Shown piece by piece: positions 25,523 to 33,096 of a DNA stretch of 33,202 nt (within the stretch, counting starts at the first letter, position 1; each line of letters starts with the position of its first letter). The notes under the pieces are model-generated. The model was not told the DNA's origin, did not search any database, and saw only the letters and a program-made list of their open reading frames with translations. The stretch is from Sulfitobacter sp. (GTDB lineage: Bacteria; Pseudomonadota; Alphaproteobacteria; Rhodobacterales; Rhodobacteraceae): positions 1 to 33,202 of the forward strand of contig JAGXHE010000182.1 of assembly GCA_024636445.1 (NCBI GenBank), given 5' to 3'. Position numbers and translations under genes: made by a program.

Positions 25523-25822
25523 CGGAAACAGCGTCAGCGTGACCAGCAGCAGAATAAATTGATCACGCTTGGAATGCTTGAAGATAAAGCTGAAGATGCT
25601 GCGTTCTATCGGGCTGTCCAGACGTGGTCATGGGCGCGGGGCCCGCCGTGGGCCTGCGCGGTACTGGCATCAACCTAGCAAGGCGTGCGCGCGTCCGGCA
25701 ATGCCTATTGCGTAAGGGCTGCGACGATTACGATCTTTGCGCGCGTGAGCGATGGACGAAGCGCAAACAACGCTCTAGGCTTTCTACATCCACAGAAGAA
25801 GTCCACAGGAGAAGACGGCCCT
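25523..25822. other. Divergent region between the ABC-like gene and the DUF3307 gene
   Basis: The first hundred bases are the in-frame upstream extension of the ABC-like gene, closed by a leftward TGA at 25628-25630. The remainder holds no gene I can support. A perfect seven-base inverted repeat, TTTGCGC / GCGCAAA, lies at 25736-25767 with an 18-base spacer and could be an operator, but nothing else supports that. Confidence 0.45.
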
Positions 25823-26209
25823 TTGACCGCCACCGCGACCACCTTGCTGATCCTGCTTTTTCTGCTTCAGATCAAGCACATGTTTGCCGATTACTTCTGG
25901 CAGACATCCCGGATGCTGTGTGACCGGGGCCGCTATGTGCACATGGGACGCGCGCAGCACGCAGGCCTTCATGCGCTGGGCTCGGCGCTGGCGTTTTTGA
26001 TCGTTGGGGCCCCGGTCCCGCTGGTGCTGGCGATCATATTTGCCGAGTGGGTCGCGCACTACCACATCGACTGGGCCAAGGGGCGCTGGTCCGACCGGAC
26101 CGGCGACACCCCCACAGACGCCGGCTACTGGCGCGCCATGGGCGTCGATCAGGCGCTGCACCAGCTGACCTATCTGGCAATGGTATGGGCCTGGGTCGGC
26201 TACGGCTGA
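25823..26209 (+). CDS. DUF3307 membrane protein
   Basis: A 128-residue protein. The start of the membrane part, LLILLFLLQIKHMFADYFWQTSRML, and the later HAGLHALGSALAFLIVG and FAEWVAHYHIDWAKGRW match the DUF3307 family of small membrane proteins of unknown function. Three to four hydrophobic segments are visible, and the conserved K-H-x-x-A-D and H-x-x-x-D positions could hold a metal, which is speculation. I chose TTG 25823 as start because AGGAG lies about a dozen bases upstream and no ATG precedes the first helix; the longer track form adds 46 low-quality residues. It is divergent from the ABC-like gene and followed by a tRNA gene on the other strand. Confidence 0.78.
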   Translation: MTATATTLLILLFLLQIKHMFADYFWQTSRMLCDRGRYVHMGRAQHAGLHALGSALAFLIVGAPVPLVLAIIFAEWVAHYHIDWAKGRWSDRTGDTPTDAGYWRAMGVDQALHQLTYLAMVWAWVGYG

Positions 26210-26262
26210 ACGCCACGCGCGACCCTGCGGGTGCGCTCGTGGCTTGAATTATATAAGAAAAG

Positions 26263-26346
26263 TGGTGGGCGACCCTGGAATCGAACCAGGCGTGCGTCTC
26301 CGCGAGGGAGTTACAGTCCCCTGCCACACCTTGCGGCCTGTCGCCC
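26263..26346 (-). tRNA. tRNA-Tyr (GUA)
   Basis: Read leftward, the acceptor GGGCGAC pairs with GTCGCCC, followed by discriminator A and an encoded CCA. The anticodon loop is CTGTAAC with stem GGGGA/TCCCT, the variable arm is long (GCGGAGACGC), and the T arm is CCTGG-TTCGATT-CCAGG. The GTA anticodon and long variable arm identify tRNA-Tyr. Total length with CCA is 84. Confidence 0.95.
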
Positions 26347-26382
26347 ACTTGGCCCATGCGCATTGCGCTGGGCGTGGGGGCG

Positions 26383-26411
26383 TGATTACAAGCGGTCCCA
26401 AAGGGCGTCAA
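26383..26411 (-). promoter_or_regulatory. Promoter of the tRNA-Tyr gene
   Basis: Reading leftward, TTGACG and TAATCA are separated by exactly 17 bases, with the -10 about 37 bases before the mature tRNA 5' end. The spacing and match to alphaproteobacterial housekeeping promoters are good. Confidence 0.65.
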
Positions 26412-26496
26412 GGCAGAATTTGGCCTTTTGCTCAGGTTCAGGCTCGGACGGTGACATTGTCTTCGTGCGGTGCGCATCTAAAGACGAGGTTCGGCG

Positions 26497-27282
26497 ATGA
26501 ATAAAGTGAAAAAACCCAAGTGGGTCGTGGCCAAGGAACAGGCCAAGAAGGTCGAGGCGGCCACCACCGTCTGGCTCTTTGGTCTACATGCGGTGCGCGA
26601 TGCGCTGTTGAACCCCAAGCGGGAAAAACTGCAGCTGATCGTGACACTGAACGCCCACAACAAACTGGCCGAAGCAATTGCCGAAGCCGGGATCGAACCT
26701 GAAATCGTCGATCCGCGAAACTTCAAGGCGCCGCTTGATCCGGGGTCGGTGCACCAGGGCGCCGCGATGGAGGTCAAGCCGCTGGAATGGGGCAGGCTGG
26801 CCGATGTTGCGATCGGTGCCGAAGTGCCGCGGGTGATTCTTCTGGACCGGGTGACCGACCCGCACAACGTCGGCGCGATCCTGCGCTCTGCCGAGGTGCT
26901 GGGCGCATCCGCCGTGATCGGAACGCGCCACCATTCCGCACCCGAAACCGGTGCGCTGGCCAAGACTGCCAGCGGCGCGCTGGAACGCCAGCCCTATCTG
27001 CGCGTGCGCAATCTGGCCGATGCGATCACCGAACTGCAAGGCATGGGCTATCTGGTGCTGGGGCTGGACGGCGACGCCGAACAGACCATCGAAGCCGCCG
27101 TCGCCGGGCGCACAAGCGAGCCTGTGGCGCTGGTTCTGGGGGCCGAGGGCCCCGGACTGCGCGAAAAGACCAAGGAGACCTGCGACGCGCTGGTACGTAT
27201 TGACGCAACCGGCGGTTTTGGCTCGCTCAACGTCTCGAACGCGGCTGCACTGGCCTTATATGCCACGAAGCCACGCGGTTGA
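26497..27282 (+). CDS. rlmB: SpoU/TrmH-family RNA 2'-O-methyltransferase (RlmB-like)
   Basis: A 261-residue SPOUT methyltransferase. Motif 1 is LDRVTDPHNVGAILRSAEVLGA, motif 2 is ALVLGAEGPGLREKTKETCDALV and motif 3 is FGSLNVSNAAALALY; together they form the knotted SAM-binding site. The N-terminal WLFGLHAVRDALLNPKREKLQLIVT is the substrate-binding domain of RlmB-type enzymes, which methylate G2251 of 23S rRNA. The short basic leader MNKVKKPKWVVAKEQAKKVEA is common in alphaproteobacterial members. GAGG precedes the ATG. The exact target nucleotide cannot be read from sequence, since TrmH-type tRNA enzymes share these motifs, but the N-terminal domain favours RlmB. Confidence 0.92.
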   Translation: MNKVKKPKWVVAKEQAKKVEAATTVWLFGLHAVRDALLNPKREKLQLIVTLNAHNKLAEAIAEAGIEPEIVDPRNFKAPLDPGSVHQGAAMEVKPLEWGRLADVAIGAEVPRVILLDRVTDPHNVGAILRSAEVLGASAVIGTRHHSAPETGALAKTASGALERQPYLRVRNLADAITELQGMGYLVLGLDGDAEQTIEAAVAGRTSEPVALVLGAEGPGLREKTKETCDALVRIDATGGFGSLNVSNAAALALYATKPRG

Positions 27283-27310
27283 GGGCGGGCAGTCAGGGTA
27301 GGGGCATTTC

Positions 27311-27607
27311 ATGGGGTATCCGACCAAGATCGCGACCTGCTGCTATTGCGGGACACGTGCCGCACTGGTCCTCGACCGCACGCGGCACGAGCTGACCTGC
27401 GCGCAATGCGGGGCACCGCTGCACAACCTCAAGATGCTGCGCACGGATCATCACAGAGGTGAGAGCAGTCCGGCAAGGCCGAGAACTGTGGTGAAGCAAA
27501 GGGTTTCGCATCCGGAAAAGCCGCGTAAAATCAAACGCAAGAAATCCTTCAGATTCAAATATCTGATCGAAGAGGTGTTTGATCTGGTCGAGGATATTCT
27601 GGACTAG
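27311..27607 (+). CDS. Small zinc-ribbon protein, unknown function
   Basis: A 98-residue protein. Two cysteine pairs, CCYCG (C10/C13) and CAQCG (C30/C33), form a treble-clef or zinc-ribbon site. The middle is strongly basic (KQRVSHPEKPRKIKRKKSFRFK) and the end is acidic (LIEEVFDLVEDILD), a layout that suggests binding to nucleic acid or another protein. I recall similar short proteins in Rhodobacterales, without known function. It starts 28 bases after rlmB with an AGGGG site upstream, so it is probably co-transcribed with rlmB. Nothing further can be said of its role. Confidence 0.75.
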   Translation: MGYPTKIATCCYCGTRAALVLDRTRHELTCAQCGAPLHNLKMLRTDHHRGESSPARPRTVVKQRVSHPEKPRKIKRKKSFRFKYLIEEVFDLVEDILD

Positions 27608-27699
27608 GCGGTGTCCAAACAGCTTTTTCGGCGAATTTCGGGCAAATTTTCAGGTTTCGTTCACACTATTGCGAGAGGGTCTTCATAACTCGAAAAATG

Positions 27700-27810
27700 A
27701 TATTATTCTGTGAGTTCAGGCAGCAGGTCTGGAACTCCTGATGCCCAAGCACTGTCCCTCGTTCCATACCTTGCGCCCCGGGCCCCCCAGGCCTCTGGGG
27801 CGCTTTTTTT
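27700..27810 (+). ncRNA. Candidate small RNA ending in a strong terminator
   Basis: Between the zinc-ribbon and CoA-binding genes lies an AT-rich stretch (AAAAATGATATTATT), then a hairpin with perfect arms GAGTTC (27712) and GAACTC (27732), then the terminator at 27773-27810. No coding frame is convincing. A roughly 100-base stable transcript is possible. It could equally be the 3' end of the rlmB/zinc-ribbon transcript. I could not match it to 6S, SRP RNA or tmRNA. Confidence 0.35.
27773..27810 (+). terminator. Strong Rho-independent terminator
   Basis: GCGCCCC and GGGGCGC form a seven-base outer stem, with an inner GGCC/GGCC pairing, followed by seven T. It insulates the downstream CoA-binding gene from upstream transcription. 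Confidence 0.9.
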
Positions 27811-27852
27811 ATCCCGCGAACAGGTGTAGAAGGCAGCGAACGGGGAGTGGTC

Positions 27853-28320
27853 ATGCATTATTCTGATAATCTGCTGAAAGACGTGTTGAAGCGCACCAAA
27901 GTGATCGCGGTGGTGGGCGTGTCGACCAATCCGGTGCGGCCCAGCCACTATGTCGCGCGCTACCTGTCGTTGCGCGGATACCGCGTGATCGGGGTAAATC
28001 CCGGTGCCGAAGGTCAGATGCTGTTCGGCCAGCGTATCGTGGCCAACCTGTCGGATATCGACGCGCCGGTGGATATGGTCGATATTTTTCGCAAGCCCGA
28101 AGCGGTGCCCGAGATCGTCGATGAGGCGCTCGAGGTCTTTGCCGGCCTGCGCACCGTCTGGATGCAGATCGGGGTCCAGCACGCCGAAGCGGCCGCCAAG
28201 GCCGAAGCGCGGGGGATCACGGTGATCCAGAACCGGTGCCCCAAGATCGAATACCAGCGGCTGTTCGGTGAATTGCGGATGGGTGGGTTCGCCACGGGGA
28301 TCATCAGTTCGAAGCTGTGA
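27853..28320 (+). CDS. CoA-binding domain protein (YccU-like)
   Basis: A 155-residue single-domain Rossmann protein of the CoA-binding type. The nucleotide-binding segment is [22 protein letters not shown], followed by [42 protein letters not shown] and the conserved [33 protein letters not shown]. Such proteins resemble the N-terminal part of succinyl-CoA synthetase alpha and acyl-CoA synthetases, but stand alone and have no established activity. ATG 27853 (MHYSDNLLK) has GGGAG seven bases before it; the track start GTG 27847 overlaps that site. The gene is convergent with hisE, and the 64 bases between hold a repeat-like element. Confidence 0.9.
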   Translation: MHYSDNLLKDVLKRTKVIAVVGVSTNPVRPSHYVARYLSLRGYRVIGVNPGAEGQMLFGQRIVANLSDIDAPVDMVDIFRKPEAVPEIVDEALEVFAGLRTVWMQIGVQHAEAAAKAEARGITVIQNRCPKIEYQRLFGELRMGGFATGIISSKL

Positions 28321-28384
28321 TGTTTCTGGGGCTCTGCCCCGTCGCTGGCGCTCCTCCCCGGGATATTTTGAGCCAAAAGAAAGC
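28321..28384. repeat. Intergenic repeat-like element of Rhodobacterales type
   Basis: The sequence carries GGGGCTCTGCCCC, a five-base hairpin, followed by CTCCCCGGGATATTTTGAGCC and AAAAGAAAG. Variants with this CCCGGGATATTT core recur between genes in Rhodobacterales genomes as I remember them. Only one copy is in this window. It lies exactly between the convergent CoA-binding and hisE genes and may act as a terminator. Confidence 0.5.
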
Positions 28385-28690
28385 CTAGCGTGCGGCTTTT
28401 TCCGCGATGCCCGATTGGGATTGTCGGCGGCCAAGTTCCGCCAGCACGTCGTCGAACGACACGTCGCGGGAGGCGAGCATGACCAGCAGGTGATAGATCA
28501 CGTCTGCGGCCTCGGAGGTCAGCGCCGCCTTGTCGTCGCGGACGGCTTCGATGATGGCCTCGATGGCCTCTTCTCCGAATTTTTCGGCGCATTTCTCCGG
28601 GCCCTTGGCCAAAAGCTGGGCGGTCCAGCTGCTCGCGGGATCGGCGGATTTGCGGGCGAGAATCGTGGCGTAAAGATCGTTCAGGGTCAT
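28385..28690 (-). CDS. hisE: Phosphoribosyl-ATP diphosphatase
   Basis: A 101-residue HisE, which hydrolyses phosphoribosyl-ATP to phosphoribosyl-AMP, step two of histidine synthesis. The all-alpha pyrophosphatase motifs are [22 protein letters not shown] and [21 protein letters not shown], with the acidic residues that bind magnesium. It is a stand-alone enzyme here, not fused to HisI as in enterics. Its ATG overlaps the hisF stop by four bases (ATGA), so it is translationally coupled as the last gene of the leftward cluster. Confidence 0.96.
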   Translation of the reverse strand: MTLNDLYATILARKSADPASSWTAQLLAKGPEKCAEKFGEEAIEAIIEAVRDDKAALTSEAADVIYHLLVMLASRDVSFDDVLAELGRRQSQSGIAEKAAR

Positions 28691-29448
28691 GTCAGTCTCA
28701 TGTTCAGGCCTGCGGCGGCCATATGCGCCTTTGCCTCGGCAATGGTATACGTGCCGAAGTGGAAGATCGACGCGGCCAGCACCGCCGAAGCGTGGCCTTC
28801 GCGCACGCCGTCGACCAGGTGGTCCAGGTTGCCTACACCGCCCGATGCGATGACGGGCACCGACACCGCATCGGCGATGGCGCGGGTCAGTGGCAGGTTG
28901 AAGCCCTGCTTGGTGCCGTCGCGGTCCATCGAGGTCAGCAAGATCTCACCGGCGCCCTTGGCGGCGGCTGTCATCGCAAATTCCACCGCGTCGATGCCCG
29001 TGGGTTTGCGCCCGCCGTGGGTGAAGATTTCCCAGCGGCCGGGCGCCACGGTCTTGACGTCGATGGCGCAGACGATGCACTGGCTGCCGAAACGGTCTGC
29101 GGCGCGGGCCAGCACGTCGGGGTCGGCCACGGCGGCGGAATTGAAGCTGACCTTGTCCGCGCCTGCCAGCAGCAGATCGCGCACATCTTCCGAGGTGCGC
29201 ACGCCGCCGCCTACCGTGAGCGGGATATAGCAGGCCTCGGCGGTGCGGCGGACCACGTCGAACATGGTGCCGCGATTCTCGTGGGTGGCGTGGATATCGA
29301 GAAAGCACAGCTCGTCGGCACCCGCGGCATCATAGGCGCGCGCGGCATCCACCGGATCGCCTGCGTCCACCAGATCGACGAAATTCACGCCCTTGACCAC
29401 GCGGCCATCGGCGACATCAAGACAGGGGATAATGCGGGTTTTAAGCAT
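28687..29448 (-). CDS. hisF: Imidazole glycerol phosphate synthase subunit HisF
   Basis: A 253-residue (beta/alpha)8 barrel that uses ammonia from HisH to form imidazole glycerol phosphate and AICAR. Catalytic D11 is in [22 protein letters not shown], and the second catalytic Asp is in [11 protein letters not shown]. Phosphate-binding repeats are seen in [31 protein letters not shown] and [33 protein letters not shown]. The length is normal. It starts at ATG 29448, 71 bases after the hisA stop, and overlaps hisE by four bases. HisH, its partner, lies about 2 kb upstream on the same strand. Confidence 0.97.
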   Translation of the reverse strand: MLKTRIIPCLDVADGRVVKGVNFVDLVDAGDPVDAARAYDAAGADELCFLDIHATHENRGTMFDVVRRTAEACYIPLTVGGGVRTSEDVRDLLLAGADKVSFNSAAVADPDVLARAADRFGSQCIVCAIDVKTVAPGRWEIFTHGGRKPTGIDAVEFAMTAAAKGAGEILLTSMDRDGTKQGFNLPLTRAIADAVSVPVIASGGVGNLDHLVDGVREGHASAVLAASIFHFGTYTIAEAKAHMAAAGLNMRLT

Positions 29449-29519
29449 GGGGTTGCTATAGGCGTGTGTGGGGGTTGGGGCAAGCCCGCGCAGCCCCCTT
29501 TGGGCAAACGCAAGCCCGC

Positions 29520-30242
29520 CTAGTCGCGCGCCAGAACCTTGAGCGCCTGCGCCAGATCAATCGCACCGTCATAGAGCGCGCGGCCCGAGATGGCGCCCGA
29601 GATGACGCCCGTGGCCTTGAGCGCGCGCAGATCGTCCAGCGACGACACGCCGCCCGAGGCGATCACCGGAATCGACACGGCGCGGGCCAGGTCGGCGGTG
29701 GCGTCCACGTTGGGCCCGCCCATCGCACCGTCGCGCATGATGTCGGTGTAGATGATCGCGGCCACGCCTGCGTCCTCGAACGATTTCGCAAGGTCGGTGA
29801 CCATCACGTCGGTCTCTTCGGCCCAGCCCTTGGTCGCCACGCGGCCATTGCGCGCGTCGATGCCCACGGCGACCTTGCCCGGAAAGGCACGCGCTGCTTC
29901 GCGCACCAGATCGGGGTTTTCCACCGCCACCGTGCCCAGAATGACGCGGGCAAGGCCTTTGTCCAGCCAGCTTTCGATGGTGGCCATGTCGCGGATACCG
30001 CCGCCCAGCTGGGCGGGGACGGGACAGGCCTTGAGGATCGCCTCGACGGGGGCCGCGTTGACCGGCTGCCCGGCAAAGGCACCGTTCAGATCGACCAGAT
30101 GCAGCCATGTGCATCCCGCATCGACAAAGGCACGCGCCTGGGCTGCGGGATCGTCGTTGAACACGGTCGATTGAGCCATGTCGCCGTGTACCAGACGCAC
30201 GGCTTGACCGTCTTTGAGATCAATGGCGGGATATAGGATCAT
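29520..30242 (-). CDS. hisA: Phosphoribosylformimino-AICAR ribotide isomerase
   Basis: A 240-residue HisA barrel, the isomerase acting just before the HisHF reaction. Catalytic D8 is in [22 protein letters not shown], and the opposite Asp is in [17 protein letters not shown]. Half-barrel phosphate sites are seen in [30 protein letters not shown] and [34 protein letters not shown] 30242 has AAGGTG eight bases upstream. The ORF-track form with 106 extra N-terminal residues reads through upstream non-coding sequence and should be discarded. The next upstream gene on this strand is hisH, beyond two opposing genes, so hisA probably has its own promoter. Confidence 0.96.
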   Translation of the reverse strand: MILYPAIDLKDGQAVRLVHGDMAQSTVFNDDPAAQARAFVDAGCTWLHLVDLNGAFAGQPVNAAPVEAILKACPVPAQLGGGIRDMATIESWLDKGLARVILGTVAVENPDLVREAARAFPGKVAVGIDARNGRVATKGWAEETDVMVTDLAKSFEDAGVAAIIYTDIMRDGAMGGPNVDATADLARAVSIPVIASGGVSSLDDLRALKATGVISGAISGRALYDGAIDLAQALKVLARD

Positions 30243-30371
30243 CGGGCGCACCTTTTTGTTTCGGAACGCTTTGGCACGGGTCCGCCGGATTTGCAACGCG
30301 ACCCTACGACAACCTTGCCAGATGCCGCGGCCCTGTATCAGGGTGAAGCGGCAAACAGGGAGGAGACCCGG

Positions 30372-30755
30372 ATGAAACGCTTTATTATTGCAGCTGCGAT
30401 GGGTGTAGCCATGGCAGGGTCGGTGCTGGCCGAACCGGTGCTGGGCACGTGGCAGACGCAAGTGGACGATGGCGCATATGCCTATGTCAAATTCGAGCCG
30501 TGTGGTGCGGCGCTGTGCGGGAGTGTTACGAGAACCTTTGACGGAAGCGGCGAAATTCAATCGTCGATTATCGGTAGAAATCTGGTTAGCAACATGAAAG
30601 CTGACGGTGGTGGCGCGTACAGCGGTGGTACGATTTGGCAGCCCTCCAAAGACAGGGAGTTCAAATCGAAGATGGAGCTTTCGGGCGATACGCTGAATGT
30701 GTCAGGCTGCTTTGGCCCGATCTGCAAGAAACAGACGTGGAGCCGCGTGGACTAG
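30372..30755 (+). CDS. DUF2147 family exported protein (first paralogue)
   Basis: A 127-residue exported protein. Residues 1-21 ([22 protein letters not shown]) are a signal peptide ending in VLA. The mature part carries DUF2147 hallmarks: [34 protein letters not shown], then [31 protein letters not shown] and the end [13 protein letters not shown]. Two cysteine pairs (CGAALCG and CFGPIC) could form disulfides in the periplasm. Function is unknown in the family. GGAGGAG precedes ATG 30372. It lies opposite to and within the his cluster, and has a close paralogue immediately downstream. Confidence 0.88.
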   Translation: MKRFIIAAAMGVAMAGSVLAEPVLGTWQTQVDDGAYAYVKFEPCGAALCGSVTRTFDGSGEIQSSIIGRNLVSNMKADGGGAYSGGTIWQPSKDREFKSKMELSGDTLNVSGCFGPICKKQTWSRVD

Positions 30756-30782
30756 GCGCAGCCAGATTTATCACTCTACCAG

Positions 30783-30811
30783 ATCCGGCCCCCTCGCGTG
30801 GCCGGATTTTT
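30783..30811 (+). terminator. Rho-independent terminator between the two DUF2147 genes
   Basis: ATCCGGCC and GGCCGGAT form a perfect eight-base stem around a nine-base loop, followed by TTTTT. It separates the two paralogues into independent transcripts. Confidence 0.88.
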
Positions 30812-30987
30812 ATGCGGCGCGATGCCTCCGGCGGCAATCCGCACATGGGGCCGCAGCGCGTACCCGTTGTGCGGGAGACGTTTTGATTGTGAAGGCGATA
30901 GCTCTATATCGTTTAGCAAGCTCTGAAAGCTTGGCCCGATTCGGGCCCTCGCGGTTCAGGTCGGTATCTCCAAAAGGAGTTGTATTG

Positions 30988-31413
30988 ATGCTTGTTATTT
31001 CAAACACCTATTCCGACGCGTTCCAGCGTATCGGCCAGACGTTGCTGAGCGGAGCCTTGGTTTTGGCTCTGTGGACGTCGCTTGGACATGCGTCGCCGGT
31101 TGGCACCTGGCAAACCGAACCCGACAAGAGGGGGCAGACAGCCCATGTGGTGGCCGAGCCGTGCGGCGCGGGCGTTTGCGGCACGATGACCCGCGTGTTC
31201 GATCCCCAAGGCAATCAGATCGACCATCCCAACGTCGGCAAGCGCCTGTTCTGGAACATGGTTCCGAATGGCGATCAGTACGCAGGTCGGGCCTATGTGC
31301 CTGCCCTCGATATTGAAGTCGACGGGACAATCGAGCTTGACGGTGACACGATGAAAGTCGGCGGTTGCGCAGGGCCTGTGTGCCAAAGCCAGACCTGGCT
31401 TCGGATCGACTGA
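30988..31413 (+). CDS. DUF2147 family exported protein (second paralogue)
   Basis: A 141-residue paralogue of the preceding gene. After a longer N-terminal signal or anchor (RIGQTLLSGALVLALWTSLGHASP), the mature sequence aligns along its length: PVGTWQTEPDKRGQTAHVVAEPCGAGVCGTMTRVF, YAGRAYVPALDIEVDGTIELDGDTMKVGGC and AGPVCQSQTWLRID. The cysteine pairs are kept. AAAAGGAG precedes ATG 30988; the long ORF-track start lies back inside the first paralogue. A terminator upstream implies its own promoter. Function is unknown, but tandem duplication with diverged leaders suggests two envelope roles or two expression conditions. Confidence 0.86.
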   Translation: MLVISNTYSDAFQRIGQTLLSGALVLALWTSLGHASPVGTWQTEPDKRGQTAHVVAEPCGAGVCGTMTRVFDPQGNQIDHPNVGKRLFWNMVPNGDQYAGRAYVPALDIEVDGTIELDGDTMKVGGCAGPVCQSQTWLRID

Positions 31414-31442
31414 GGTCCTAGTCAAGTCTTGTTCAGCCGCGC

Positions 31443-32081
31443 CTAAGGCTTCCAGTTCAGGAAGTTCGCGATCATCTGCAGGCCTGCGCGCTGGCTTTTC
31501 TCGGGATGGAACTGCATCCCCAGCATCGTGCCGGTGCCGATCACCGCCGTGACATCGCCGCCATAGTCCACATGCGCAAGACGCTGTGCCGGGTCAGTGA
31601 CCTCGAAATGATAGGAATGCACGAAATAGGCGTGATCACCCGTTTCGATGCCGTCGAACACCGGATGCGGCGCGTCCAGAACCAGATCGTTCCAGCCCAT
31701 GTGCGGCACCTTCAGCGCCGCATCGTTCGGAACGATCGGCACCACTTCGCCACCAATCCAGTCCAGCCCCGGCGTCGCGCGGTATTCACGCCCCAGACTG
31801 GCCATAAGCTGCATGCCGACGCAAATGCCCAGAAACGGACGCGCCTTGACCTCGACCGCTTCGCGCAGCGCGGCCAGCAGGCCCGAATGGCCGCTCAGCG
31901 CCTCCCAACAGGCGGGAAATGCGCCGTCACCGGGCAGCACGATGCGGTCGGCCTTGGCCACCACATCGGCGTCGGATGTCACGCAGACGGTGCCGCCGCC
32001 GGTTTCTGCCGCCATCCGCTCGAACGCCTTGTGGGCCGAGTGCAGGTTGCCGCTGTCGTAATCGATAATCGTTGTCAGCAC
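31443..32081 (-). CDS. hisH: Imidazole glycerol phosphate synthase subunit HisH
   Basis: A 212-residue class I glutamine amidotransferase that feeds ammonia to HisF. The nucleophile cysteine is in FLGICVGMQLMASLG, and the His-Glu pair is in GMQFHPEKSQRAGLQMIANFL. The N-terminus TTIIDYDSGNLHSAHKAFERM is typical. I start it at GTG 32081 with an AAAGGTG site, one base after the hisB stop; the track version extends into hisB in another frame. It is coupled to hisB and shares a strand with hisA-hisF-hisE, from which two opposing DUF2147 genes separate it. Confidence 0.95.
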   Translation of the reverse strand: MLTTIIDYDSGNLHSAHKAFERMAAETGGGTVCVTSDADVVAKADRIVLPGDGAFPACWEALSGHSGLLAALREAVEVKARPFLGICVGMQLMASLGREYRATPGLDWIGGEVVPIVPNDAALKVPHMGWNDLVLDAPHPVFDGIETGDHAYFVHSYHFEVTDPAQRLAHVDYGGDVTAVIGTGTMLGMQFHPEKSQRAGLQMIANFLNWKP

Positions 32082-32082
32082 G

Positions 32083-32670
32083 TTAAAGCGCACCTTTGGT
32101 CGAGGGAATATCATCGGCCTTGCGCGGATCGGTCTCGACCGCGAGGCGCAAGGCGCGGGCGACAGATTTGAACGTCGCTTCGACGATGTGGTGGCTGTTG
32201 ATGCCGTGCAGCATGTCGACATGCAGGGTAATGCCGCCTTGGGTGGCAAATGCGGTAAAGAACTCGCGCACCAGCTCGGTGTCGAAACTGCCGATCTGCG
32301 AGGTGGGCACCGTGACGTTCCACACCAGATAGGGCCGCGCCGACAGGTCCAGCGCCGTGCGCACCAGCGCGTCGTCCATCGGCAACAGGCAACTGCCGTA
32401 GCGCACGATGCCGCGCTTGTCGCCAAGCGCCTGCGCCAGCGCCTGACCCAGTGCGATGCCGGTATCCTCGACGGTGTGGTGGTCGTCGATGTGCAGATCG
32501 CCCTTGGCGCTGATCTTCATGTCGATCAGCGAATGGCGTGCCAACTGGTCCAGCATGTGGTCGAAGAACCCGATGCCGGTGTCGTTGTCATAGGTGCCGG
32601 TGCCATCGAGGTTGATGGTGACCGAAATGTCGGTTTCCGCCGTCTGACGGGTGATGGTAGCGCTGCGCAT
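32083..32670 (-). CDS. hisB: Imidazoleglycerol-phosphate dehydratase
   Basis: A 195-residue monofunctional HisB dehydratase, which converts imidazole glycerol phosphate to imidazole acetol phosphate. The manganese-binding repeats are [20 protein letters not shown] and [22 protein letters not shown] in the first half, with [25 protein letters not shown] in the second. It lacks the phosphatase domain found in enteric HisB, as expected for alphaproteobacteria. It is the first visible gene of the leftward his cluster; the 135 bases before the divergent RAM gene should contain the promoter. Confidence 0.97.
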   Translation of the reverse strand: MRSATITRQTAETDISVTINLDGTGTYDNDTGIGFFDHMLDQLARHSLIDMKISAKGDLHIDDHHTVEDTGIALGQALAQALGDKRGIVRYGSCLLPMDDALVRTALDLSARPYLVWNVTVPTSQIGSFDTELVREFFTAFATQGGITLHVDMLHGINSHHIVEATFKSVARALRLAVETDPRKADDIPSTKGAL

Positions 32671-32805
32671 CGGGGTGCCTCACATGACTGCGCCGCCCTT
32701 ATAGGCGCACGATCCGCGCAGGCCAAGAGCGCGGCAGGCAGGGATTGCGCAGCCCGGTGTATTTGTGCCAGCAATACCACCATAGCAATCGCCCCCGGAG
32801 GCCCC

Positions 32806-33045
32806 ATGTCCACATGCGTTTTCATCCAGATCCAGTGCAAGCCGGGAACGACCTACAAGGTGGCCAAGGAAATTGCGCTGCGCGAAATCCACTCAGAGCT
32901 TTATTCGACCAGTGGCCACTACGAGCTGATGATGAAGGCCTATATCCCCGAGGGCGAAGACGTGGGCAAGTACATCAACGATCACCTGCTGGACATCGAC
33001 GGCATCGAGCGGTCGCTGACGACGATGACGTTCAAGGCGTTTTAG
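32806..33045 (+). CDS. Stand-alone Lrp/AsnC ligand-binding (RAM) domain protein
   Basis: A 79-residue protein that consists only of the RAM domain of Lrp/AsnC regulators: STCVFIQIQCKPGTTYKVAKEIALREIHSELYSTSGHYELMMKAYIPEGEDVGKYINDHLLDIDGIERSLTTMTFKAF. It has no DNA-binding domain, so it may bind an amino acid or modulate a full-length Lrp homologue by co-assembly, which is inference. GGAGG precedes ATG 32806; the longer ORF-track start lies inside hisB. It is divergent from hisB and followed by a strong terminator, so it is monocistronic. Confidence 0.9.
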   Translation: MSTCVFIQIQCKPGTTYKVAKEIALREIHSELYSTSGHYELMMKAYIPEGEDVGKYINDHLLDIDGIERSLTTMTFKAF

Positions 33046-33060
33046 CGCGCAGGTTCGCGC

Positions 33061-33090
33061 AGGCCGACGCTTCGCTGCGTCGGCCTTTTT
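33061..33090 (+). terminator. Rho-independent terminator after the RAM-domain gene
   Basis: AGGCCGACGC and GCGTCGGCCT form a perfect ten-base stem with loop TTCGCT, followed directly by T residues. It ends the RAM-domain transcript before the convergent xylA-like gene. Confidence 0.93.
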
Positions 33091-33096
33091 CAGGTC

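Noticed and set aside
24062-25678. 538-residue rightward ORF opposite the ABC-like gene
   Set aside because: Antisense shadow with His/Gln/Arg-rich composition and no domain.
25736-25767. TTTGCGC/GCGCAAA inverted repeat as an operator
   Set aside because: Seven-base arms with an 18-base spacer can occur by chance in GC-rich DNA and nothing else supports a site.
27700-27810. 6S RNA or SRP RNA
   Set aside because: No long internal-bubble hairpin as in 6S, and no SRP GGAAG/GCAGC tetraloop region; kept only as an unnamed candidate.
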